From the NCBI RefSeq assembly GCF_015689175.1, contig NZ_CP065047.1, positions 3,100,001 to 3,164,000 on the forward strand: 64,000 nt of DNA. The letters are read 5' to 3'. The DNA comes from Mycobacterium kubicae (GTDB lineage Bacteria > Actinomycetota > Actinomycetes > Mycobacteriales > Mycobacteriaceae). Made by a program: the position numbers and the translations under genes. Positions 17,705 through 27,032 of the stretch are shown here, piece after piece. Below the pieces are notes generated by a model that had not been told where the DNA came from, searched no databases, and was given only the letters and a program-made list of their open reading frames with translations. How positions within the stretch are numbered: position 1 is the first letter of the stretch; every line of letters begins with the position of its first letter.

Positions 17705-17804
17705 GTGTCCTCATCAGGGCAAACATAACGTCTGCCGGTTGTCCGTCGGAGGTCAGGCGCTATCGTGTCGCAACGGTCGTTTCGCGCGAGTGAAAAGGAG
17801 GGCG

Positions 17805-19223
17805 ATGGACGGGTCACCGAACAGACTCGACACCGACTACCTGGTGGTCGGCGCCGGCGCCATGGGAATGGCGTTCACCGACACTCTCATCAGCGATTCC
17901 GATGCCCGCGTCGTGATCGTCGACCGCGCCCACCAACCTGGCGGCCACTGGACCACGGCATATCCCTTCGTTCGGTTGCATCAGCCATCCGCCTACTACG
18001 GCGTGAACTCGCGCCCGCTGGGTAACAACACGATCGACTGCGTCGGCTGGAACCAGGGCCTCAACGAACTCGCTCCGGTCGGTGAAGTGTGCGCCTACTT
18101 CGACGCCGTCATGCAACAACGATTCCTGCCCAGCGGACGGGTCCAGTACTTCCCGATGAGCAACTACCTCGGCGACGGCCGGTTCCGGACCCTGGGCGGC
18201 GAGGAGTACACCGTCACCGTCAAGCGGCGCATCGTCGACGCCACCTACTTGCGTGCCATCGTGCCGTCGATGAGACCCGCGCCCTACGCCGTGGCACCCG
18301 GTCTCGACTGCATCGCCCCCAACGACCTACCGAAGTTCGCCAGCCGGGACCGGTACGTGATCGTGGGGGCCGGCAAGACCGCCATGGATGTCTGCCTCTG
18401 GCTGCTGCGCCACAATGTCGACCCGGACAAGCTGACCTGGATCATGCCGCGCGATTCCTGGCTGATCGACCGGGCCACGCTGCAGCCCGGCCCGAGTTTC
18501 ATCCAACAGTTCCGGGAAAGTTTCGGCGCCACTCTGGAAGCGATCGACGCGGCCACATCGGCCGAGGACCTGTTCGACCGCCTGGAAGCCTCGGGCACAT
18601 TGTTGCGCCTGGACCCGGCAGTGCGCCCGCGCATGTACCGCTGTGCGACGGTCTCACACCTGGAACTCGAACAACTTCGCCGCATTCACGACGTCGTGCG
18701 GATGGGTCACGTGCAGCGCATCGAGCACACCGCCATAGTGCTCGATGATGGCGCCGTGCCTGCCTCACCAACCGCGTTGTACATCGACTGCACCGCCGAC
18801 GGAGCCCCACAACAGCCAGCCAAGCCAGTGTTCGACGGTGACACCATCACCTTGCAAGCCGTGCGGGGCTGCCAGCAGGTGTTCAGCGCCGCGTTCATCG
18901 CGCACGTCGAAACCGCCTATGCCGACGACGCGGTGAAAAACGAACTGTGCGTACCCATTCCCCATCCGAATGGCGATTTGGACTGGCTGCGGTTGACACA
19001 TTCCGACCTACAGAACTTTCAGCGCTGGCTGGACGACGAGGAGCTGTTCGAGTGGCTGGCCTCAGCTCGGTTGAATCTGCTCGCCGACCTGCTGCCGCCG
19101 CTGTCGGACAAGCCGCGGGTGCGCGAACGGGTCGTCTCCATGTTCCAGGCCAGGCTCAACACCGCCACCGACAAGCTGGAGGCACTGCTCACCGAGGCTA
19201 CTGCCCCGGTAGGACAGCGGTAG
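17805..19223 (+). CDS. FAD/NAD(P)-binding flavoprotein, monooxygenase-like
   Basis: About 472 aa. The N-terminal Rossmann motif YLVVGAGAMGMAF (about residue 13) binds FAD, with the GGHW element of flavin monooxygenases close behind. A second Rossmann motif (YVIVGAGKTAMDV, near residue 185) would bind NAD(P)H. Probably oxidises a hydrophobic substrate. An AAAGGAGGG ribosome site precedes ATG 17805, so upstream in-frame starts back to 17634 are rejected. The gene abuts the thioesterase gene (TAG directly followed by ATG). The pair may correspond to Rv2000-Rv2001 of M. tuberculosis, which I could not verify. Confidence 0.82.
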   Translation: MDGSPNRLDTDYLVVGAGAMGMAFTDTLISDSDARVVIVDRAHQPGGHWTTAYPFVRLHQPSAYYGVNSRPLGNNTIDCVGWNQGLNELAPVGEVCAYFDAVMQQRFLPSGRVQYFPMSNYLGDGRFRTLGGEEYTVTVKRRIVDATYLRAIVPSMRPAPYAVAPGLDCIAPNDLPKFASRDRYVIVGAGKTAMDVCLWLLRHNVDPDKLTWIMPRDSWLIDRATLQPGPSFIQQFRESFGATLEAIDAATSAEDLFDRLEASGTLLRLDPAVRPRMYRCATVSHLELEQLRRIHDVVRMGHVQRIEHTAIVLDDGAVPASPTALYIDCTADGAPQQPAKPVFDGDTITLQAVRGCQQVFSAAFIAHVETAYADDAVKNELCVPIPHPNGDLDWLRLTHSDLQNFQRWLDDEELFEWLASARLNLLADLLPPLSDKPRVRERVVSMFQARLNTATDKLEALLTEATAPVGQR

Positions 19224-19979
19224 ATGACCGAGGCTGCCGAAGTCGGTGACCCGCTCGTCCCGGTACCCAACTCCGGATACGTGTATCGAACCGGTTGCCG
19301 GCTGGGGACTTTCGACATTGACGAGCACATGGGGCTACGCCTCGACGCGGTCGCGCGGTACATCCAAGAGGTCGGCGCCGAGCACCTCGCCGATGCGGGA
19401 CTGGCCGAGGTGCATCCGCATTGGGTGGTTCTGCGCACCGTCATCGACGTGCTCAAACCCATCGAACTCCCCAGCGACATCACCTTCCGCCGTTGGTGCG
19501 CTGGACTGTCCACCAGGTGGTGTTCGATGCGCGTGCAGCTTCAGGGCTCATGCGGTGGCCGAGTGGAAACCGAGGGCTTCTGGTTGTGCGTCAACAAAGA
19601 CACCCTCACTCCTTCCCGCCTCTCCGAGGACTGCCTCACTCGGTTCGGCAGTACCACCGAGAATCACCGGCTGAAGTGGCGACCGTGGCTACCGGGCCCC
19701 TTGCTCCACGGCAGCGAAACACCATTCCCATTGCGCCGCACCGACATCGATCCCTTCGAGCACGTCAATAACACGGTTTACTGGCAGGGGGTCTACGAAA
19801 TACTCAGCCAAGTACCGGAACTGAAGCACACCCCCTATCGCGCCGTGCTGGAATACCGCAGCCCGATCAAATTCGGAGAACCCGTCAGGATTCATTCCGA
19901 ACAGTGCGGCGACATCGTGCGTATGCAGTTCGCGGTGCACGGTGACGTGCGTGCCGCGGCGCTCTTGCGCGCGCTCTAA
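19224..19979 (+). CDS. FatA-like acyl-ACP thioesterase
   Basis: 251-aa double-hotdog protein of the plant FatA/bacterial acyl-ACP thioesterase type. The first hotdog starts near [18 protein letters not shown]. The second carries the signature [15 protein letters not shown] (about residues 172-187), which in the family holds the catalytic Asp/Asn/His set. Predicted to release fatty acids from acyl carrier protein. It follows the flavoprotein gene with no gap, so both are made together. Its stop overlaps that of the convergent aldo/keto reductase gene by 4 bp. Confidence 0.85.
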   Translation: MTEAAEVGDPLVPVPNSGYVYRTGCRLGTFDIDEHMGLRLDAVARYIQEVGAEHLADAGLAEVHPHWVVLRTVIDVLKPIELPSDITFRRWCAGLSTRWCSMRVQLQGSCGGRVETEGFWLCVNKDTLTPSRLSEDCLTRFGSTTENHRLKWRPWLPGPLLHGSETPFPLRRTDIDPFEHVNNTVYWQGVYEILSQVPELKHTPYRAVLEYRSPIKFGEPVRIHSEQCGDIVRMQFAVHGDVRAAALLRAL

Positions 19980-20950
19980 TCCCGGTCGATTGACTTCATC
20001 TGCTCCTCGGTGTGATGTCCGCCGGCAGGCGGGGTCAGACCGTCCAGCCGGGCAAGCTGGTCGTCGGTCAGCTGCACGGCGTCGGCTCCGACGTTTTCCT
20101 CAAGGCGCGTAACGCGTTTGGTGCCCGGGATCGGGACGATGTCAGAACCTTTGGCCAACAGCCAGGCCAACGCCACTTGCGCGGGGGTGGCGCCGACCTC
20201 GGTACTGATCTCGCGCACCTGGTCGGCGCTTCGCAGGTTGTGTTCGAAGTTTTCGTCGCTGAACCGCGGATTGGCTTTGCGGAAGTCACTGTCAGGCAGT
20301 TCCGCGGTGGATCGAATGGCGCCGGTGAGGAAACCCCGCCCCAGCGGAGAGTAGGCGACGAATCCGACGCCCAACTCACGCAAGAGCGGTAGCACGCCGT
20401 CTTCGGGATCGCGGGTCCACAGCGAGTACTCCGACTGCACGGCGGTGATCGGATGAACCGCGTGCGCGCGGCGGATGGTCTGCACGCCGACTTCGGAAAG
20501 GCCGATGTGTCGGATCTTTCCGTCGGCCACCAACTCGGCCAGCGCGCCGACCGTTTCTTCGATCGGGGTGGCGCGGTCCAGGCGGTGCTGGTAGTAGAGG
20601 TCGATGTGGTCGGTCGCCAGCCGCTGCAGCGAACCCTCAACGGCCAGGCGGATATTGGCCGGGCTGCTGTCCAGGCCAGTGCGGCCGGTGTGGGATATCA
20701 AGCCGAACTTCGTGGCCAGGATCACCTGATCCCGTCGGCCCTGCAAGGCGCGGGCCAGCAACTCTTCGTTGATGAAGGGCCCGTACACCTCGGCGGTGTC
20801 GATCAGCGTCACACCGAGGTCGATGGCGCGGTGAATGGTGCGAATGGATTCGGCATCGTCGCTGCCGGCGCCGGCATATGCCGCCGACATACCCATCGCT
20901 CCAAGTCCGATGCGTCCCACCGTCAGGTCACCCAGCTGCGCTTGTCTCAT
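19976..20950 (-). CDS. Aldo/keto reductase
   Basis: About 324 aa, the normal length for an AKR of the AKR13/YakC-like group. The TIM-barrel catalytic tetrad is visible: D and Y in [10 protein letters not shown] in LATKFGL, and H in YYQHRLD. NADPH contacts are expected in [15 protein letters not shown]. Reduces carbonyls such as aldehydes in the cytoplasm; natural substrate unknown. The frame stays open upstream to 21925, but that extension is arginine/histidine-rich shadow of the acyltransferase on the other strand, so ATG 20950 is used. Confidence 0.92.
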   Translation of the reverse strand: MRQAQLGDLTVGRIGLGAMGMSAAYAGAGSDDAESIRTIHRAIDLGVTLIDTAEVYGPFINEELLARALQGRRDQVILATKFGLISHTGRTGLDSSPANIRLAVEGSLQRLATDHIDLYYQHRLDRATPIEETVGALAELVADGKIRHIGLSEVGVQTIRRAHAVHPITAVQSEYSLWTRDPEDGVLPLLRELGVGFVAYSPLGRGFLTGAIRSTAELPDSDFRKANPRFSDENFEHNLRSADQVREISTEVGATPAQVALAWLLAKGSDIVPIPGTKRVTRLEENVGADAVQLTDDQLARLDGLTPPAGGHHTEEQMKSIDRD

Positions 20951-21004
20951 GCCGCCATTGTGGTACGGCGCAACCGATCCCCGGCGGCGGGTACCCTCGC
21001 GGTT

Positions 21005-22333
21005 GTGCAGAGCGTCCGAGTCGCTGCGCCCGCGCGCAATCTGGCGGTGGACTTTTATCGCGTCTCCGGTGTGGTCCTCATCGTGCTCGGGCACTGGACC
21101 GCCGCATCGGTGACCTATCGGGATGGTTATTTCGGACGACAGAACCCGCTCGTCGACCAGCCGTGGACGCAGTGGTTGACTTGGCCATTCCAGGCCGTCC
21201 CGGTGTTCTTCCTGGTGGCGGGTTACGCCGGCGCCGTGTCGTGGACGCACCGCTGTGGCTCCGGGGCGGTGTCTCGGCAGCAGTGGCTGCGCCGCCGACT
21301 GGCTCGGGTGCTCGGGCCGACAGCGGTGTACGTGGCACTGGTCTCGGCGGTCGTCGTGTTTCTGGCGATGCTGCAGGTGCCGGGCTCGTTGCTGGAGTAC
21401 GCGGGCTGGGCCGTGGCTATGCACCTGTGGTTTCTTGCCGTCTATGTGCTGGTCGTGTTGCTGACCCCCGTTGCCATTGCCGCGCAGCAACGTTGGGGCC
21501 TGCTGGTGCCCGCAGCGCTGGCCGTCGTGGTGGCGGCGGTGGACGCCGCATCGCTTGCCGGCCATATCTCCGCCCTTGGTTGGGTCAACTATCTGCTGTG
21601 CTGGGGCACGCTCTATCAGCTCGGGATCGCTTGGCACGACGGGCTTTTCACCGGACGCAGACCGATACTGTTCGCGGCCGGCTCCGCACTGGCGTTGACC
21701 GCGCTCATCTGGCCCGGTCCCTATCCGATCAGCATGATCGGGGTTCCGGGCCAAACCGTGCAGAACACCACGCCTCCGTCGATAGCCATGCTGGCCTTCG
21801 GTTGCACCCAAGCGGCAGTAGCGATGACCGTAGCGCCCATGCTCGACCGCGTGTTGCGCGCGGGCGTAGCCCAACGCATCTTGAGCACCGCCAACACCAA
21901 CGTGATGGCGCTCTACCTGTGGCACATGGTGCCGGTCGTGTTGGTGGGCGTCGTCGGTTACCCGGCAGGGCTGTTACCGCAACCGCCCGAGGGCACCGCG
22001 CAGTGGTGGCTCGCCCGCCTCGAGTGGGTGGCCATCCTGACGCTGGTAACTGCGGTCGAGATGGTGTTGTTGTGGCTTATGAGGCGACTTTTCGCCGCGC
22101 CGCTGCCTGTCGTCAACGTGAGACTGAAGGCCCGTTTAACCGGCTTCCTGCTGTTGACCGGGGCCGTGATGACGACCTACGCCCTGGCGTTTCTCGCCGC
22201 CGCGGGGTTCGCACCCGACGGGCGATTCCCGTGGCTGACGGCACTGATCTTCTCCGTCGGGTTGGTCCTGGTTGGTTTGGCGGGCACTCCGGCCGCCGAC
22301 GATCGCAGGTCTAACGATCGCCCAACTGGGTAA
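21005..22333 (+). CDS. Membrane acyltransferase (acyltransferase 3 family)
   Basis: About 442 aa, integral membrane, with roughly ten hydrophobic helices. The N-terminal [19 protein letters not shown] carries the R and H typical of acyltransferase-3 helices, and [10 protein letters not shown] near residue 305 is the usual late motif. Such enzymes transfer acyl groups to sugars, glycolipids or peptidoglycan-linked molecules at the membrane. The acceptor is unknown. GTG 21005 is used because everything upstream in frame overlaps the divergent aldo/keto reductase gene. The start codons of the two genes are only about 54 bp apart, so they share a promoter region. Confidence 0.82.
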   Translation: MQSVRVAAPARNLAVDFYRVSGVVLIVLGHWTAASVTYRDGYFGRQNPLVDQPWTQWLTWPFQAVPVFFLVAGYAGAVSWTHRCGSGAVSRQQWLRRRLARVLGPTAVYVALVSAVVVFLAMLQVPGSLLEYAGWAVAMHLWFLAVYVLVVLLTPVAIAAQQRWGLLVPAALAVVVAAVDAASLAGHISALGWVNYLLCWGTLYQLGIAWHDGLFTGRRPILFAAGSALALTALIWPGPYPISMIGVPGQTVQNTTPPSIAMLAFGCTQAAVAMTVAPMLDRVLRAGVAQRILSTANTNVMALYLWHMVPVVLVGVVGYPAGLLPQPPEGTAQWWLARLEWVAILTLVTAVEMVLLWLMRRLFAAPLPVVNVRLKARLTGFLLLTGAVMTTYALAFLAAAGFAPDGRFPWLTALIFSVGLVLVGLAGTPAADDRRSNDRPTG

Positions 22334-22373
22334 TCGTCTGCCGAACAGAGGCCAGAAGCGAAAGAGGTAGGCA

Positions 22374-24170
22374 ATGGCGACTCAGGTCAGCGACTTTCTG
22401 CTAGAGCGATTGCGCGACTGGGGAGTTACGCACGTGTTCGGCTACCCGGGTGACGGCATCAACGGTCTTCTCGGGGCGTGGGGACGCGCCGAGAACAAGC
22501 CGATGTTCGTCCAGGCGCGACACGAGGAGATGGCCGCCTTTGAGGCAGTCGGCTACGCGAAGTTCAGCGGGAAGATCGGTGTCTGCACGGCCACGTCGGG
22601 TCCGGGCGCCATTCACCTTCTCAACGGCCTCTACGACGCCAAGCTCGATCGGGTACCCGTGGTGGCCATCGTCGGCCAAACGGAGCGGACCGCGATCGGC
22701 GGTTGGTACCAGCAGGAAGTTGACCTGCTCAGCCTCTATAAGGACGTTGCCAGCGACTTCGTTGAAATGGTCACGGTTCCCGAGCAGCTACCCAACGTGT
22801 TGGATCGCGCCGTTCGCACCGCACTAGCCCGGCGTGCTCCGACCGCATTGATCATCCCCGGCGACGTCCAAGAGCTGGAATACAGCCCTCCCGCACATAA
22901 GTTCAAGATGGTCCCCTCCAGCCTGGGACTCGAACTGTCCACCGTTGAGCCGTCGCCTGAGGGATTGCGTCATGCCGCCGACGTGCTGAACGCCGGTGAA
23001 CGAGTCGCCATGCTCATCGGGTGTGGAGCGCGCAACGCTGCCGACGAGGTCTCCGAGATCGCCGATGTCCTGGGCGCCGGAGTGGCCAAGGCGCTGCTGG
23101 GCAAGGACGTCTTGTCCGACGAGTTGCCTTGGGTGACAGGGGCGATCGGACTGCTCGGAACCAGGCCCAGCTATGAGATGATGCGCGACTGCGACACCTT
23201 GCTGATGATCGGCTCCAATTTCCCGTACTCGCAATTCCTGCCGGCCTACGGGTCGGCGCGTGGTGTGCAGATCGACATCGATCCCGCGGTGATAGGTATG
23301 CGCTACCCGAATGAAGTCAACCTTGTTGGCGACGCCGGCGCCACCATACGTGCGTTATTGCCGTTGCTACAGCGCAAATCCGATCGGTCATGGCGAGAAA
23401 ACATCGAGAAGAACGTGGCCCGTTGGTGGGAGACCATGGCGATGGAAGCCCACGTCTCCGCCGATCCGATCAACCCGATGCGGTTGTTCGCCGAGTTGTC
23501 ACCGAGGTTGCCCGACAACGCCATTGTGACTGCCGACTCGGGCTCGGGAACGAATTGGTATGCGCGGCAACTGAAGTTCCGCGCCGGCATCCGCGGATCC
23601 TTGTCCGGGACGCTGGCCACAATGGGCCCCGCGGTACCGTACGCCATCGGTGCCAAGTTCGCCCACTCAGATCGTCCGGTGATTGCCTTTCCCGGCGATG
23701 GTGCGATGCAGATGAACGGTCTGGCGGAGCTGATCACCATCGCGCATTACTGGAAACAGTGGCAGGATCCGCGATTGGTCATCGCGGTGTTACACAACAA
23801 TGACCTCAACCAGGTGACCTGGGAGATGCGCGCCATGGGCGGTGCGCCGAAGTTCGCCGAATCCCAGACGCTGCCCGACGTCGACTACGCTGCGTTCGCC
23901 GCCAGCTTGGGCTTGGGCCACGCCACGCTGACCGATCCCGACGAGATCGCGCCCGCGTGGGATCGTGCCCTGCACTCCGACCGGCCCACGGTGCTGGACG
24001 TGCATTGTGATCCCAATATCCCGCCGGTACCCCCACACGCGACGCTGGAGCAGATGAAGGCCACTGCCGGCGCGGTGCTGCGCGGTGACGAGGACGCCTT
24101 CGCCATGATCAAAGAGGGCGTCAAGGTCAAAGCTCAGGAGTTTCTGCCGCATCGGGGTAGCAGTCGCTGA
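22374..24170 (+). CDS. Thiamine-diphosphate enzyme, pyruvate oxidase/acetolactate synthase-like
   Basis: 598-aa ThDP enzyme with the three usual domains. The N-terminal PYR domain has GYPGDGINGLLGA and the activating glutamate in RHEEMAAFEA (near residue 50). The central domain is nucleotide-binding-like. The C-terminal PP domain has GDGAMQMNG, then HNNDLNQVTWE, matching the GDG-x(24-27)-NN cofactor motif. Sequence style is nearer to pyruvate oxidase (quinone) and uncharacterised ThDP proteins than to biosynthetic acetolactate synthase. The start ATG 22374 has an AAGAGGTAGG ribosome site. Reaction not certain. Confidence 0.87.
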   Translation: MATQVSDFLLERLRDWGVTHVFGYPGDGINGLLGAWGRAENKPMFVQARHEEMAAFEAVGYAKFSGKIGVCTATSGPGAIHLLNGLYDAKLDRVPVVAIVGQTERTAIGGWYQQEVDLLSLYKDVASDFVEMVTVPEQLPNVLDRAVRTALARRAPTALIIPGDVQELEYSPPAHKFKMVPSSLGLELSTVEPSPEGLRHAADVLNAGERVAMLIGCGARNAADEVSEIADVLGAGVAKALLGKDVLSDELPWVTGAIGLLGTRPSYEMMRDCDTLLMIGSNFPYSQFLPAYGSARGVQIDIDPAVIGMRYPNEVNLVGDAGATIRALLPLLQRKSDRSWRENIEKNVARWWETMAMEAHVSADPINPMRLFAELSPRLPDNAIVTADSGSGTNWYARQLKFRAGIRGSLSGTLATMGPAVPYAIGAKFAHSDRPVIAFPGDGAMQMNGLAELITIAHYWKQWQDPRLVIAVLHNNDLNQVTWEMRAMGGAPKFAESQTLPDVDYAAFAASLGLGHATLTDPDEIAPAWDRALHSDRPTVLDVHCDPNIPPVPPHATLEQMKATAGAVLRGDEDAFAMIKEGVKVKAQEFLPHRGSSR

Positions 24171-24382
24171 TGAGGAAAAGTTTGCCCTGCTCACCGGGCC
24201 CGACCCGCGGTGGTCGAGCGCACATGTTTGAGGATTCAGGCAATCGGAAACCCCTGTGATCGCAGGGCGTAAATCGTGGACTGAGACGTGAACAACGTCG
24301 TCGCGGACTCAGGACCGTACCTGTTGGCTGAGCGCAATCTTGCGGAGCGCGAGGCTGAGTATTCAGCAATAGGGAGGAATGC

Positions 24383-24616
24383 ATGTCTGACAAGAGTGGC
24401 CCCGCAGAGGGCGTCGAAGGCGTCGTCGAGGGCGTTAAGGGCAAGGCGAAAGAAGTTGTCGGTGCCGTCGCCGGCCAGGACGACCTGAAGCGCGAGGGCC
24501 AGGCGCAGCAGGACAAGGCGGACGCCCAGCGCGACGCTGCCGAGAAGGAAGCACAGGCCGAAGCCGCCCGTGGCGGTGCGGACGCGGCCGAGCAGAAGCA
24601 GAAGGCCAACCAGTAG
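24383..24616 (+). CDS. CsbD-family stress protein
   Basis: 77-aa, highly charged, Ala/Lys/Glu-rich protein with no hydrophobic core. It opens with the CsbD pattern (GVEGVVEGVKGKAKEVVGAVAGQDDLKREGQAQQDK in pieces, about residues 8-45). Such proteins are small, largely unfolded stress proteins; in Bacillus CsbD is under general-stress control. The GGGAGGAAT ribosome site before ATG 24383 is good. A strong terminator follows 10 bp after the stop. Its own regulation could not be read from the 212-bp upstream region. Confidence 0.88.
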   Translation: MSDKSGPAEGVEGVVEGVKGKAKEVVGAVAGQDDLKREGQAQQDKADAQRDAAEKEAQAEAARGGADAAEQKQKANQ

Positions 24617-24626
24617 CTTGACGCGA

Positions 24627-24660
24627 GAATGGGCCCAGTCCGCAAGGACTGGGCCCATTC
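24627..24660. terminator. Perfect 15-bp hairpin with GCAA loop (bidirectional terminator)
   Basis: GAATGGGCCCAGTCC (24627-24641), loop GCAA, and GGACTGGGCCCATTC (24646-24660) form a perfect stem between the CsbD gene and the convergent HAD gene. There is no long U-tract, as is usual for mycobacterial hairpin terminators. It could stop transcription from both sides. Confidence 0.8.
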
Positions 24661-24686
24661 GCTTGTCTAGCGACGACTTGTCGACG

Positions 24687-25373
24687 CTATGACTTGTCGA
24701 TCAGTTTCGCGATCGGCGACTCATCGAGGTGTTTGAGCAGGTCTTCAGGGTTCTCGAAGACAACTGCAACGCCGGCGTCGCGCAGCTCATCACGAGACAC
24801 CCCGCCGCACAGTAAGCCAACGCTGACCAATTCGGCCCGTGCGCACGCCTCGGCGTCCCAGACCGCGTCGCCGACAAACACGGCTTCTTCGGCGGTCACG
24901 CCCGCCCGTTCCAAAGCCACATTGACGATGTCGGGCTTCGGTTTCGCCGTATCCACATCGGCGGAGGAGGTCACCTCGCTCACTAGGTCGTCGCTATCGA
25001 GCACCTCGCGCAACATCGCCAGTTCGTCTTCCGGAGCTGACGTCGCGAGCACGACTTGGAGACCGAGATCGGCTACCCGCCTGAGCAATTCGCGCGCACC
25101 CGGCAGCGGACGCAGCAGCGGCGCGGCTTCCTTGTAATAACGCGAGTGCGCGTCTTTCAACTGACTCTGCACGTCCTCCGGCGCATCGCCAGACAGTTCT
25201 TTCACCAGAGTCGACCCATCCATCCCGATCGACCGGTGAACGCGCCACATCTCAATTTCAACGCCCACTTCGGCGAAGGCCCGCTGCCAGGCGTGAATGT
25301 GCAGATAGTTGGAGTCGACCAAAGTCCCGTCGACATCGAACAAAACGGCAGGCTGCGCCAATTGGGTTACCAC
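24687..25373 (-). CDS. HAD-superfamily hydrolase (phosphoglucomutase/phosphatase-like)
   Basis: 228-aa HAD hydrolase, subfamily with alpha-helical cap. Motif I LFDVDGTLVDS gives the nucleophile D13 and acid D15. Motif II is ATSAPEDE (near 112), motif III contains the lysine in DTAKPKPD, and motif IV is VFVGDAVWDAEAC. It resembles beta-phosphoglucomutase and phosphoglycolate phosphatase relatives; substrate unknown. It is the last gene of a minus-strand run, 9 bp after the membrane protein gene at 25383. Confidence 0.9.
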   Translation of the reverse strand: MVTQLAQPAVLFDVDGTLVDSNYLHIHAWQRAFAEVGVEIEMWRVHRSIGMDGSTLVKELSGDAPEDVQSQLKDAHSRYYKEAAPLLRPLPGARELLRRVADLGLQVVLATSAPEDELAMLREVLDSDDLVSEVTSSADVDTAKPKPDIVNVALERAGVTAEEAVFVGDAVWDAEACARAELVSVGLLCGGVSRDELRDAGVAVVFENPEDLLKHLDESPIAKLIDKS

Positions 25374-25382
25374 GCAATCGAA

Positions 25383-25763
25383 TTAGAAGACCAGAGCAGT
25401 GATCGCCAGGTCGGCGACCAGCAGCGCCAACCCTATCAGCGGCACGACGAATCCCCGCCGACGCTTGGCGGTGAAGAAAGACGCGACGAGCGTCAGCACC
25501 GCGACGACTGGTGCACCGTAGAACAACACGCCGTACAGCAGGCCGCTGGGGCCCAGATGGGGACACTGAGCGGCGCTACAAGCAGCGACGCTCATCGCGG
25601 CCCCAACGGCGAAAACCATGACCAATGCGGCTGCGGGCACGGTCAGCAGTGCCAGAATCCAGTTGACGACTGCATGCCGGCGGTGGGCGGGCCGGTCGGC
25701 CTCGGGCGAATGGGCGGGGTCAGCGGGCTGCACGTTCGTGGCTTCTCGGTTTTGTACGCTCAT
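25383..25763 (-). CDS. Hypothetical membrane protein (three to four helices)
   Basis: 126 aa. A hydrophilic, Ala/Pro/His-rich N-terminus (about 30 residues) is followed by hydrophobic segments at about 33-55, 70-92 and 103-125. Two cysteines (CSAAQC) lie in the loop after the first helix, probably outside. Not assigned to a named family. The ribosome site CTAGGAGG before ATG 25763 is strong. Gap of 9 bp to the HAD gene implies a shared transcript. Confidence 0.72.
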   Translation of the reverse strand: MSVQNREATNVQPADPAHSPEADRPAHRRHAVVNWILALLTVPAAALVMVFAVGAAMSVAACSAAQCPHLGPSGLLYGVLFYGAPVVAVLTLVASFFTAKRRRGFVVPLIGLALLVADLAITALVF

Positions 25764-25925
25764 CAGCGCCTCCTAGAACATCGCAGCTGCGTCGCGTCGA
25801 TCACAGGGCGCGACTCAACCAGTCGGCAAAAACATAGCGTTCCTCTTCATCTACCCATGACGACCGAGCTGAAACATGCCCTCCTGCCGCACCGATTGAT
25901 GTGTGACTCGGCGTTGCTGCACTGT

Positions 25926-26579
25926 CTATTTGAGCGCTGCGCCGGCGCTTCGGAGGTCGTCGACGAAGAGCTGATAGTTCTTCTCCCGGTCGTCACTGCG
26001 GTCGCGCAGCAACGACGACGGGTGCACGGTCGCGGTAACCACCGGTTGCGAGGGCACGTCGACATGCAAAGCGTCCGGCAGCTCCAGGCGTTCGCCGCGG
26101 TGAGCTGTCACCCGAAACGCGTTGCCCAAGAGCGATTGTGCAGCCGTCGCACCGAGGCACACGATGACTTGCGGTTGTACCGCCTCGATTTCTGCAATAA
26201 GCCAAGGCTGACACGCCACGACCTCGATGCGGCCCGGTTTCTGATGAATCCGTCGCTTGCCTACTCGTTTGAACTTGAAATGCTTGACGGCATTTGTCTG
26301 GTAGGTCAACGCAGGGTCAATCTGAGCGTCCTCGAGCGCCTGCGCTAGCAACCGGCCAGCCGGACCGACGAAGGGAAGCCCCTGCTGATCCTCGTGATCT
26401 CCGGGCTGTTCGCCGACCAACATGATCGGCGCATCGCCTTTTCCGTGACCGAATACGGTCTGCGTGGCGTCTTGATAGAGGTGGCAACCCTGACAGCCAC
26501 TCGCCGCGTTCTCGAGAGAGCTCAACGAATGATCGTCGGGTAGGTAGCGCGTTGCTCCGTCGACAGGTGCCGTCGCCAT
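25926..26579 (-). CDS. udgX: UdgX-type uracil-DNA glycosylase
   Basis: 217-aa family-4-like uracil-DNA glycosylase of the UdgX group. Landmarks are the Fe-S region GCQGCHLYQ (C29, C32), motif GEQPGDHED (56-64), VGPAGRLL, VHPSSLLR near 190, and the diagnostic loop KRVGKRRIHQKP. In M. smegmatis UdgX the histidine of KRRIH (here H112) forms a covalent bond with the uracil-excised DNA. It should bind and trap uracil sites in DNA, needing downstream processing. Located 11 bp after the ChaB-Rho_N gene end region on the same strand. Confidence 0.92.
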   Translation of the reverse strand: MATAPVDGATRYLPDDHSLSSLENAASGCQGCHLYQDATQTVFGHGKGDAPIMLVGEQPGDHEDQQGLPFVGPAGRLLAQALEDAQIDPALTYQTNAVKHFKFKRVGKRRIHQKPGRIEVVACQPWLIAEIEAVQPQVIVCLGATAAQSLLGNAFRVTAHRGERLELPDALHVDVPSQPVVTATVHPSSLLRDRSDDREKNYQLFVDDLRSAGAALK

Positions 26580-26590
26580 GTGACAAGCCT

Positions 26591-27004
26591 TCAGCTGCGG
26601 CTGGCCCGGCGGTTGTATTTCTTTATGGCGTCGACCAATTCAGACTTGCTCATCGTCGAGCGGCCCCGAACATCGAGTCGACGCGCGATGTCGAGCAGGT
26701 GCTTCTTGCTCGCGTTTGCGTCGACGCCTTCGGCGGAGGGCAGGTTGTTGTCGGGGCCGCCGCTTTCTGCCCGCTTGTCCGAGGGGCCCTTCTTTTCTTT
26801 CGCTTCCCAGTGGTCGCCGACCTTCTCATAGCTGTGTTTGACGGCGGCGTAAGCGACGCGGTGGGCCCGCTCCTCGCTGCCATACTGTTCCGCGGCCGCG
26901 TCATGGGCTTTGGCGAACGTCCGCTGCGCCTTCGGGCTGGAACGCCGCAAGGTACTGGGCAGCTCGTCTTTCTTGGCTCCGCCGCTCTTGGTTGTCTTTG
27001 GCAT
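26591..27004 (-). CDS. ChaB domain plus Rho N-terminal-like domain protein
   Basis: 137-aa basic protein. Residues about 12-65 match ChaB (DELPSTLRRSSPKAQRTF, AKAHDAAAEQYG, AYAAVKHSYEKVGDHW). The C-terminal 35 residues (KKHLLDIARRLDVRGRSTMSKSELVDAIKKYN) match the Rho N-terminal helical domain, which often binds nucleic acid. The two are linked by a charged low-complexity stretch. Cytoplasmic; role uncertain, and ChaB is historically linked to cation transport regulation without firm proof. ATG 27004 is chosen because the frame upstream overlaps the next gene and is Ser/Arg-rich. It is 11 bp upstream of udgX, likely co-transcribed. Confidence 0.87.
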   Translation of the reverse strand: MPKTTKSGGAKKDELPSTLRRSSPKAQRTFAKAHDAAAEQYGSEERAHRVAYAAVKHSYEKVGDHWEAKEKKGPSDKRAESGGPDNNLPSAEGVDANASKKHLLDIARRLDVRGRSTMSKSELVDAIKKYNRRASRS

Positions 27005-27032
27005 GGCGAACCTTTCGTGCAACTGCGTGTGG

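Noticed and set aside
20951..21925. N-terminal extension of the aldo/keto reductase frame to 649 codons
   Set aside because: The added part is Arg/His/Gln-rich shadow opposite the acyltransferase gene and does not resemble any domain. The true AKR start [17 protein letters not shown] is at 20950.
20878..22314. 478-codon plus-strand frame over the acyltransferase gene
   Set aside because: It is in another frame of the acyltransferase with GR/R-rich composition, and the real frame has clear membrane helices.
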